DNA from: Prolixibacteraceae bacterium UBA5740
Lineage (GTDB): Bacteria; Bacteroidota; Bacteroidia; Bacteroidales; Prolixibacteraceae
Direction of reading: 5' to 3'
Assembly: GCA_002419285.1 (NCBI GenBank)
Contig: DIFU01000010.1
Coordinates: forward strand, 1-16,292
Length of the DNA: 16,292 nt
A program made the translations under genes and the position numbers. Positions 6,608 through 13,234 of this stretch are shown here, one piece after another (positions within the stretch are counted from its first letter, which is position 1; every line of letters begins with the position of its first letter). The notes under the pieces were generated by a model. That model was given only the letters and a program-made list of their open reading frames with translations, was not told the DNA's origin and did no database searches.

Positions 6608-7876
6608 ATGAATGTACTTATAGTTGGATCAGGTGGACGTGAACACGCACTTGGGTGGAAAATCAGTCAGAGCCCAATGCTCTCAGAATTGTTTTTTGCA
6701 CCGGGAAATCCTGGCACGGCTGAACTAGGCATCAACCTTAATGCCGATATTTCACAATTCGAAACCATTAAAAGAGAAGTACTCGAAAATGAGATCGACT
6801 TGGTGGTAATCGGTCCTGAGGCACCTTTGGTTGAAGGCATTCATGATTACTTTGCCAATGACCCTGACCTTCAGTATGTAAAAATTATCGGACCAAAGAA
6901 AGAAGGTGCCCGATTGGAAGGCAGTAAGGAATTTGCCAAAGATTTCATGAAACGCCATCAAATACCTACAGCCGCCTACGCCTCATTTACAAAGGAAACT
7001 GCCGAAGATGGATTCCGATTCCTGAAGGCCATGAATCCACCTTACGTTTTAAAAGCCGACGGACTTGCCGCCGGGAAGGGTGTTTTGATCCTCGACTCTC
7101 TTGAATATGCACAGGATGCCTTCTGGGAAATGCTTGTTGGAAAATTTGGAGATGCCAGTAAAACGGTAGTTATAGAAGAGTTTTTGACTGGCATTGAATT
7201 GTCTGTTTTCGTTTTAACGGATGGCAAAGACTACGTCCTGCTTCCTGAAGCAAAAGATTATAAAAGAATTGGAGAAGGTGATTCAGGCCTGAACACAGGT
7301 GGGATGGGTGCAGTCAGTCCGGTTCCTTTCGCGAATGAGGACTTCATGCAAAAGGTTAAAACCAGAATTATTGAACCAACGATTCGTGGTTTGCAAGAGG
7401 AAAAAATCGATTATCAGGGCTTCATTTTCTTTGGACTGATCAATTGCAATGGAGACCCTTATATGATCGAATACAATGCACGCATGGGTGATCCTGAAAC
7501 GGAGGCTGTCATGCTCCGTGTCAAATCTGATTTGCTGGATTTACTTAATGCGACCGCTGACAGCAAACTTGGTTTACGGAACATTGAGTTCACAGATGAA
7601 GCAGCAGCCACCGTTGTGCTGGTTTCAGGCGGATACCCCGGTGAATTCGAAAAAGGCAAGATCATAACCGGATATGACAAGTTAAACGATTGTATCCTGT
7701 TTCATTCGGGCACCAAACTCGAATTCGGGAAACTAAAAAATAACGGTGGCAGGGTACTTGCCATCAGTGCTACAGGTAAAGATATCCGTGAAGCATTGAA
7801 TAAGTCATTGTACAATGCCCGGGTGATTGAATATGAGGGCAAGTACTTTCGCACGGACATTGGCTTTGACCTTTAA
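6608..7876 (+). CDS. purD: Phosphoribosylamine--glycine ligase (GARS)
   Basis: ATP-grasp enzyme of de novo purine synthesis: joins glycine to 5-phosphoribosylamine with ATP hydrolysis, giving glycinamide ribonucleotide in the cytoplasm. The 422-residue length is normal for a stand-alone PurD. The N-terminal domain opens with MNVLIVGSGGREHALGWK. The ATP-grasp region has LKADGLAAGKGV (148-159), the substrate loop LNTGGMGA (228-235) and the metal/phosphate motif NARMGDPETE (290-299). The C-terminal domain has the family SGGYPG motif. The start at 6608 gives exactly the usual N-terminus. DUF6427 follows after 3 bp, so the two are probably cotranscribed from the promoter at 6557-6564. Confidence 0.98.
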   Translation: MNVLIVGSGGREHALGWKISQSPMLSELFFAPGNPGTAELGINLNADISQFETIKREVLENEIDLVVIGPEAPLVEGIHDYFANDPDLQYVKIIGPKKEGARLEGSKEFAKDFMKRHQIPTAAYASFTKETAEDGFRFLKAMNPPYVLKADGLAAGKGVLILDSLEYAQDAFWEMLVGKFGDASKTVVIEEFLTGIELSVFVLTDGKDYVLLPEAKDYKRIGEGDSGLNTGGMGAVSPVPFANEDFMQKVKTRIIEPTIRGLQEEKIDYQGFIFFGLINCNGDPYMIEYNARMGDPETEAVMLRVKSDLLDLLNATADSKLGLRNIEFTDEAAATVVLVSGGYPGEFEKGKIITGYDKLNDCILFHSGTKLEFGKLKNNGGRVLAISATGKDIREALNKSLYNARVIEYEGKYFRTDIGFDL

Positions 7877-7879
7877 CCC

Positions 7880-8869
7880 ATGATCTATCGGCTGGCAAAA
7901 TCAAACCGGTTAATCAGCTACCTGATCTTCCCCCTGATCGCATTGGCATTCTGGATACCTTCAGTAACCAGTGAATACCGATACAATTTTTTCGAAGGGG
8001 AAGACCAGATGATCCTGTTCAAGCCTGTTTATCAGCTTGTTGAAAAATCGCCCTTGGTAATGACAGCCACTTCATTCCTGCTTTTAATTCTGGCAGGTAT
8101 GATTTTGCAACGAATAAACAGCGAATTTGGGTTTTTCAGGATCAAAAATGTACTTCCACCAGCCCTCTTTGTATATTTTGTTAGTGGTTTATCGGATTTG
8201 CATACCCTTCATCCTGCCTATTTTTCCCTGATATTCATCTTACTGGCTATATACAGAATATTCAGTGCTTTCGATTTAAGAAAACCCTTTTCCCAGGTTT
8301 TTGAGGCAGGGTTTCTGTTAGGAACAGGATCAATGTTTTACCTCAACTCGGCATTTCTGTTACCGGCTATTGTTGCCGGTGGAATGATTCTGGGAAGGGA
8401 AACCCGATGGAGAGAAATGGTCTTGACCATTGCCGGATTCATCACCCCGTGGTTTTTCGCTTTCACCTATTTTTTCCTCAACGATGACTTGCCACGTCAA
8501 ATAGACGTACTGGCATCCAATCTGTTGACCACAAATCCACAATTTGCAAATGATACAGGCATGCTGATTTTCCTGGGATATGTCGGATTATTGATTTTTG
8601 CCGGAAGCATCAATATGATCAGAAACTATGAGGAGAAGAAAATTAGTATCAGGCAATATTATCTGTTCTTCTTCCTGCTTTTTACAAGCACGGTCCTTGT
8701 ATTAAGTCTGGTTCCGTCAGCCTCTGAAGAAATGCTCCTGATTTCTATGGTACCCGTATCGTTTCTTGTAAGTAACCTGATTCAGACATTCAGACGTCAG
8801 ATCTGGAGTGAGATTCTGCTATACTTGATTTTGGGACTTTCAGTATTTTTGAAACTGTCTGCTCTTTAA
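7880..8869 (+). CDS. DUF6427-family multi-membrane protein
   Basis: Integral inner-membrane protein of 329 residues with about nine or ten hydrophobic segments; clear examples lie near residues 12-30, 57-77, 180-197, 223-244 and 312-327. Its N-terminus (MIYRLAKSNRLISYLIFP) and loop pattern resemble the Bacteroidota-specific DUF6427 family, whose function is unknown; in my recollection members often sit near purD or upp. There is no signal peptide beyond the first membrane segment and no recognisable catalytic motif. It begins 3 bp after purD. Its TAA overlaps the oppositely oriented stop codon of the FtsB/DivIC-like gene by 4 bp. The family call is from memory and moderately secure; the membrane nature is clear. 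Confidence 0.75.
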   Translation: MIYRLAKSNRLISYLIFPLIALAFWIPSVTSEYRYNFFEGEDQMILFKPVYQLVEKSPLVMTATSFLLLILAGMILQRINSEFGFFRIKNVLPPALFVYFVSGLSDLHTLHPAYFSLIFILLAIYRIFSAFDLRKPFSQVFEAGFLLGTGSMFYLNSAFLLPAIVAGGMILGRETRWREMVLTIAGFITPWFFAFTYFFLNDDLPRQIDVLASNLLTTNPQFANDTGMLIFLGYVGLLIFAGSINMIRNYEEKKISIRQYYLFFFLLFTSTVLVLSLVPSASEEMLLISMVPVSFLVSNLIQTFRRQIWSEILLYLILGLSVFLKLSAL

Positions 8870-9174
8870 TCTTCGATGATCATATAAACATCCTCATCAG
8901 GGCGTGACATATAAAACTGCTCTCGGGCATATTTCTCGAGGTTATTTTGGCCCGAGCGAAGCTCTTCAATCTTCTGATTGTCTTCAGCGATTTTTTCGAT
9001 ATAATATTCCTTCTGGGATTTAAGTGCCGATAACCTCTTTTTATTGCGGTGATGTGCAACAAGGTTATTCTCATCGAAAAAGATCATCCAGACAATAAAG
9101 ATTAAGCCAACAATGAAATACTTGTTTCTCAATAAGTTATATGTCTTACTTCCAGATCTTGATCTATTCAGCAT
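8866..9174 (-). CDS. FtsB/DivIC-like septum formation initiator protein
   Basis: Small single-pass membrane protein of 102 residues from the septum formation initiator family, which bridges FtsQ/DivIB and FtsL in the divisome. A short basic cytoplasmic N-terminus is followed by a membrane segment at about 20-33 (FIVGLIFIVWMIFF). A coiled coil runs over about 42-80, with a leucine-rich heptad pattern. The family-typical tail follows: LEKYAREQFYMSRPDEDVYMI (79-99). Length and order match FtsB/DivIC exactly. Its stop overlaps that of DUF6427 by 4 bp. A 17-bp palindrome ends one base before the start codon, and the pruA terminator lies just upstream of that. FtsB and DivIC cannot be told apart from sequence alone, so no symbol is given. 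Confidence 0.9.
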   Translation of the reverse strand: MLNRSRSGSKTYNLLRNKYFIVGLIFIVWMIFFDENNLVAHHRNKKRLSALKSQKEYYIEKIAEDNQKIEELRSGQNNLEKYAREQFYMSRPDEDVYMIIED

Positions 9175-9175
9175 A

Positions 9176-9192
9176 CGGTAATTAATTTACCG
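9176..9192. repeat. 17-bp near-perfect palindrome abutting the FtsB/DivIC-like start codon
   Basis: CGGTAA (9176-9181) and TTACCG (9187-9192) flank TTAAT. It lies one base upstream of the ATG that begins at 9174 on the minus strand. In mRNA it could form a small hairpin next to the start codon; in DNA it could be an operator. It has no T-run and is separate from the terminator at 9204-9244. Confidence 0.5.
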
Positions 9193-9203
9193 CCAAATTA
9201 AAA

Positions 9204-9244
9204 AAAAACACGGGAGAATAGCCTAATTGATCTCCCGTGTTTTT
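9204..9244 (-). terminator. Intrinsic terminator of pruA
   Basis: The complementary arms are AAAAACACGGGAGA (9204-9217) and TCTCCCGTGTTTTT (9231-9244), 14 bp, with a 13-nt loop. On the minus strand the stem is followed by a run of nine T residues. It begins 13 bp past the pruA stop and points the same way, so it ends pruA transcription just before the FtsB/DivIC-like gene. Confidence 0.9.
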
Positions 9245-9257
9245 AACAGTCTTAAGT

Positions 9258-10895
9258 TCATTCATTATCCGGTGCAAAATTTGGATAAGTATAATCTAAA
9301 GGAGGGTTGAAATTTTCTTTGATGGTGCGGATATTTACCCAGCGCAGCATATTAAAGAGTGATCCTGCCTTGTCATTTGTTCCCGATCCCCTTGCGCCAC
9401 CAAAAGGCTGTTGTCCAACAACGGCCCCGGTTGGTTTATCGTTAATGTAGAAATTCCCGGCAGCATTCTCAAGAATACGGGTATATTTTTCAATGTTATA
9501 GCGGTTCTGGGAAAAAATGGCTCCTGTAAGGGCATAAATGGAAGTCTCATCCAGAATCTTCAGAGTTTCATCCAGATCTTCATCATTATATACATATACC
9601 GTCAATACCGGGCCAAACAGCTCTTCTTCCATCGTAATATACTTTGGATCATAGGCCTGTATAATTGTGGGTTCAATAAAATACCCAACGGATTTGTCAT
9701 GCCCTCCTCCGATAATGACATCAGCATCCTTATCAGCTTTGGCGCGATCAATAAAACTTGCCAGTTTATCAAACGAAGATTCATCAATAACAGCGTTAAA
9801 GAAATTGGTAAAGTCCTCAGGCGGTCCCATTTTTACCGTAGCCATTTCACGTTCGAGGCATTCCCTGATCTCTGGCCATATGCTGGCAGGAACGTAAGCC
9901 CTTGACGCTGCTGAACATTTTTGTCCCTGATATTCGAATGCACCTCTGACCATTGCGATGGCCAGTGCCTTTTTATTAGCTGTTGCATCGGCGAAAATGA
10001 AGTCCTTTCCTCCGGTTTCACCAACAATCCGGGGATAAGATTTGTATTTGTAGATGTTTTCACCGATTCTCTTCCAAACAGATTGGAACACCCCTGTACT
10101 ACCGGTAAAGTGAATACCGGCAAAATCGGGATGGCTCATAGTCACTTCAGCACCAACAGGACCAGATACAAATACGAGGTTAATCACCCCATCAGGTACA
10201 CCTGCTTCCCGGAAAAGGTCCATAATCACTCCGGCTGAGTATACCGCAGTTTTTGAAGGTTTCCAAACAACCACATTTCCCATCATGGCAGGTGCTGCCG
10301 GCAGGTTTCCTGCTATTGATGTAAAGTTGAATGGTGTAAGTGCGTAGACAAATCCTTCAAGGGGACGGAATTCGTTATAATTCCAAATGCCACGGACCGA
10401 TTCAGGCTGCATCTTATAGATCCGGGTCATCTCCCTGACCCCAAACCGGAAGAAATCGGCCAACTCACATGCAGCATCAATCTCTGCCTGGTATGCATTT
10501 TTTGATTGTCCCAGCATGGTTGCCGCATTAAGACCGGCACGATAGGGCCCTGCCAACAGGTCAGCGGCCTTTAAAAATATCGATGCCCGGTGCTCCCATG
10601 ACAGTGCAGCCCATTGCTCACGTGCCGCCATCGCTGCTTCAATGGCCATGGTTACATGACTTGCGTCTCCTTGATGGTAATATCCCAGAGTGTGGGCAAT
10701 TTCATGGGGCGGAAACATCCTTTCCAACTTGCCTGATTTAACTTCTTTCCCTCCTATAATCATAGGGAGTTCTAACTCTTTACTCCGCATTTCGTTGAGC
10801 TTTGCCTGCAGCTCTTTGCGCTCGGGTGTCCCAGGGGCATAACTTAAAACCGGTTCATTGACTGCGACTGGAACATTGAAGAATCCTTTTGCCAT
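9258..10895 (-). CDS. pruA: L-glutamate gamma-semialdehyde (1-pyrroline-5-carboxylate) dehydrogenase
   Basis: NAD(P)-dependent aldehyde dehydrogenase that oxidises glutamate gamma-semialdehyde (in equilibrium with pyrroline-5-carboxylate) to glutamate, the second step of proline catabolism. It is a 545-residue stand-alone enzyme of the long P5CDH type, without a fused proline dehydrogenase. Motifs include ALTPFNFTSIAGNLPAAP (185-202), VVWKPSKTAVYS for cofactor binding (209-220), HFTGSTGVF (262-270), general base E293 in VGETGGKD, and nucleophile C327 in GQKCSAASR. The C-terminal GQQPFGGARGSGTN loop is also present. I chose ATG 10895 (MAKGFF) because the 17 extra residues from the upstream in-frame start at 10946 are unlike the family and overlap the promoter. 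No proline dehydrogenase gene is visible nearby. Transcription ends at the hairpin at 9204-9244. Confidence 0.96.
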   Translation of the reverse strand: MAKGFFNVPVAVNEPVLSYAPGTPERKELQAKLNEMRSKELELPMIIGGKEVKSGKLERMFPPHEIAHTLGYYHQGDASHVTMAIEAAMAAREQWAALSWEHRASIFLKAADLLAGPYRAGLNAATMLGQSKNAYQAEIDAACELADFFRFGVREMTRIYKMQPESVRGIWNYNEFRPLEGFVYALTPFNFTSIAGNLPAAPAMMGNVVVWKPSKTAVYSAGVIMDLFREAGVPDGVINLVFVSGPVGAEVTMSHPDFAGIHFTGSTGVFQSVWKRIGENIYKYKSYPRIVGETGGKDFIFADATANKKALAIAMVRGAFEYQGQKCSAASRAYVPASIWPEIRECLEREMATVKMGPPEDFTNFFNAVIDESSFDKLASFIDRAKADKDADVIIGGGHDKSVGYFIEPTIIQAYDPKYITMEEELFGPVLTVYVYNDEDLDETLKILDETSIYALTGAIFSQNRYNIEKYTRILENAAGNFYINDKPTGAVVGQQPFGGARGSGTNDKAGSLFNMLRWVNIRTIKENFNPPLDYTYPNFAPDNE

Positions 10896-10928
10896 TGTAT
10901 ATACTTGTTTTAGAATAATTCTTACTGA

Positions 10929-10936
10929 CAAAACTA
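10929..10936 (-). promoter_or_regulatory. Predicted -7 element for pruA
   Basis: The minus strand reads TAGTTTTG, an exact TAnnTTTG match. Transcription would start near 10922, with a leader of about 27 nt to ATG 10895. A minus-strand TTTG at 10966-10963 is 26 bp upstream, longer than the usual 19-21 bp spacing. The position also supports the shorter pruA start. The rest of the 254-bp divergent gap toward the kinase is AT-rich, with weak plus-strand -7-like sequences at 11061-11068 and 11073-11080 and no gene. Confidence 0.45.
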
Positions 10937-11149
10937 AATCAACCATTCCATTTAAATAATAACAAAAATCAGGTTCACAATTAATTGCAAATCTGACCGA
11001 GGCTCTAATTATACAGGACGTTTTTTTTTAGTCAAAAAGTATTCCTTACCTCTTTTCAGTTATTTTTACACTTAACTTTAAAAAAGGAACTCATCATTCC
11101 TGATTAAATGTATTTCGCATAACGTGGTATTAAGCATATTCAGACACCA

Positions 11150-13204
11150 TTGAAATCTGATGCTCATGACAAGAACAGAGGCGAAGACAGTATCTCCGGA
11201 AGTTTGAAATATATTATGGCAGCAGGTCTGGTTTTCACACTTGCTACCCTTATTTATAAACAACTATTCAGAACTGACCTTGCCAACCCGGTTGCTGATA
11301 TTATCAGTGTCCTGGCATTTGTTGGTGCATTTTTAAGTGTCAGGCAAGGTAAACCTGATCTATCTCTAAATATAGTATTCTTTATCCCACTAATTTCTTA
11401 CTTTTCATACCTGGCCGATTTCAGCAACAGCAATCCACCGGCAGAAACACTTTTCAGTGCAATGTGGTGGTTCATTGCAGGAATTTTCTTTCTGGCTTTT
11501 TACTCAGCAGTCAATTTCAGGTTTGTGCTCTTTATGGCCAGTGGTTTGGTTTATATGGTTTACCATATTTTTGAAGCCAATCAATCCGACCGTTTCTTCT
11601 CGGCAATCCAGAATTTTTCGGATAATCCCCTTACAGGGATGGTAATAGCCTTTAGTGGAGCGACCCTTGTCAGGCTTAGTTTCGACAAACGTTACAATAT
11701 TTTACATGAAGAACAGCTTTCTTTTGAGCGTCAGATCAATGAGACATTTCAGACAGTAAAACAACCTCTGGTCCAAATCAATGCTTCCAGAGACCATGCA
11801 GGCAATATTACACTTTTGCAGATTGAGAAGGTAAATCATGCATTCGAGTCGCAGTTTAAAATGCCGTTCCAGGAAGCGAAGAATCAGGAATTAAACTATC
11901 TGTTTGGCCTAATATTCAAGAACTCTTTCAACTGGAATGACCTATTCATATTGAATCCCAGGCAACAGTCCGAAATTTATTCCCCTTATCATGACAAATG
12001 GTTCAACCTGAACATTTTTTGGTTTAACCCATACATCTGCATTTGTATTTTTTATGATGTTTCACAGGAGAAGAAAGAGCTTAAAGCCCTGAAAGAAACA
12101 AGGGACCGTTATATGGCACTGATCGAGGCCATTCCGGACATATTTTTTGTAATTGATCGTGAAGGCACATACGAAGACCTCGTCTTTAAAGGTCAGTCAG
12201 ACCTTCGTCTCGAGGCGGGTGAAATCATCGGAAGTACCATTTTTGATGTTGGTTTTCCCAAAAATATGTCAAGGAAAATTTTCGAGTGCATCCATCGGGC
12301 AATTGATAATGATTCGATTGAAACCATCGAGTATGCGCTTGAAGCGAACAACACCACTCTCTTGTTTGAAATGCGATTGGCACGGTTAAATGACAATGCC
12401 GTAATTTCCATTGCCAGAGATATCACCCGTAGAAAAAAAGCTGAATTTGAACTCGAAAAGGCGAAAATACGGGCCGAAGAGGCAGTAGCCCTCAAATCAA
12501 GGTTTCTGGCTAACCTGTCTCACGATATCCGCACTCCTATGAATATTATTATAGGACTAACTAAATTGCTTGCAGAACCAGGATTGTCAGATTTCGAAAA
12601 GGAAGATTTCATCCACGAGGTATCAATACACGGATATCAGCTGCTCAGCATGATTGACAACACCATTTATCTTTCTAAGATTGAGACAAACACGATGGAG
12701 GTAGGTTTGGCTTATTGCAATATAAACCAACTGTTGCGTGATCTCTATAACCAGTTTTATCCATTAATGCCCGACAATCGCGACCTACAGCTAAAAATGT
12801 CTGCTGCAATCCAGGCAGAGGAAGTCGGCTTCGAAACCGATCCGGTTCTCCTGAGGCAAACCCTTCATTTACTTCTGGAAAATGCCATCAAATTCACCAA
12901 TGAGGGCATAATTCGATTTGGTTATAATAACAAAGGCTCCTCCACGGTTGAATTCTTCGTTGAAGATACGGGCCCGGGGATACCCGAAGACGAAAAAGAA
13001 AATATATTTCTGCGATTCTATGTGATTGAAAAAGACCGGACTGCACAAAAGGCAGGCGCAGGCATTGGCTTATCTGTTGCCCAACACTTTGTCGCACTTC
13101 TTGGTGGTACGCTGAATCTCACAACTGAGGTCAATAAAGGGTCGCGATTTTGGTTTGAGCTTCCTCTCGCAAATCCAAAGGGTTTTATGAGGATAATTTC
13201 CTGA
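11150..13204 (+). CDS. Membrane-bound PAS sensor histidine kinase (orphan)
   Basis: Sensor kinase of 684 residues. Residues about 20-177 contain five or six hydrophobic membrane segments with little outside the membrane. A PAS-like region of low similarity follows (about 200-305), ending in a YDVSQEKKELKALKE linker. A clearer PAS domain is at about 320-428 (IPDIFFVIDREGTY to ARDITRRKKAE), then a coiled linker. The HisKA domain has phospho-acceptor H458 in SHDIRTPMN. The HATPase_c domain has the N box ENAIKFTNEG (577-586), DTGPGIP (606-612) and AGAGIGLSVAQHF (635-647). There is no receiver domain and no response regulator gene beside it, so its partner is elsewhere. The only usable upstream start is TTG 11150; the first in-frame ATG (11216) would begin inside the first membrane segment. 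It converges on valS. Confidence 0.9.
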   Translation: MKSDAHDKNRGEDSISGSLKYIMAAGLVFTLATLIYKQLFRTDLANPVADIISVLAFVGAFLSVRQGKPDLSLNIVFFIPLISYFSYLADFSNSNPPAETLFSAMWWFIAGIFFLAFYSAVNFRFVLFMASGLVYMVYHIFEANQSDRFFSAIQNFSDNPLTGMVIAFSGATLVRLSFDKRYNILHEEQLSFERQINETFQTVKQPLVQINASRDHAGNITLLQIEKVNHAFESQFKMPFQEAKNQELNYLFGLIFKNSFNWNDLFILNPRQQSEIYSPYHDKWFNLNIFWFNPYICICIFYDVSQEKKELKALKETRDRYMALIEAIPDIFFVIDREGTYEDLVFKGQSDLRLEAGEIIGSTIFDVGFPKNMSRKIFECIHRAIDNDSIETIEYALEANNTTLLFEMRLARLNDNAVISIARDITRRKKAEFELEKAKIRAEEAVALKSRFLANLSHDIRTPMNIIIGLTKLLAEPGLSDFEKEDFIHEVSIHGYQLLSMIDNTIYLSKIETNTMEVGLAYCNINQLLRDLYNQFYPLMPDNRDLQLKMSAAIQAEEVGFETDPVLLRQTLHLLLENAIKFTNEGIIRFGYNNKGSSTVEFFVEDTGPGIPEDEKENIFLRFYVIEKDRTAQKAGAGIGLSVAQHFVALLGGTLNLTTEVNKGSRFWFELPLANPKGFMRIIS

Positions 13205-13215
13205 AATAATATTCC

Positions 13216-13234
13216 ATTCTCAAGATTTGAGAAT
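13216..13234. terminator. Small hairpin at the convergent kinase/valS junction
   Basis: ATTCTCAA (13216-13223) and TTGAGAAT (13227-13234) form a perfect 8-bp stem with a 3-nt loop. It covers the valS stop codon (13220-13222) and lies 12 bp after the kinase stop. No T-run follows on either strand, so it is at best a weak bidirectional terminator or an mRNA-end stabiliser. Confidence 0.35.

Noticed and set aside
9411..9905. 164-codon open frame on the plus strand
   Set aside because: It is antisense to the strongly conserved pruA catalytic and C-terminal regions; no recognisable domain.
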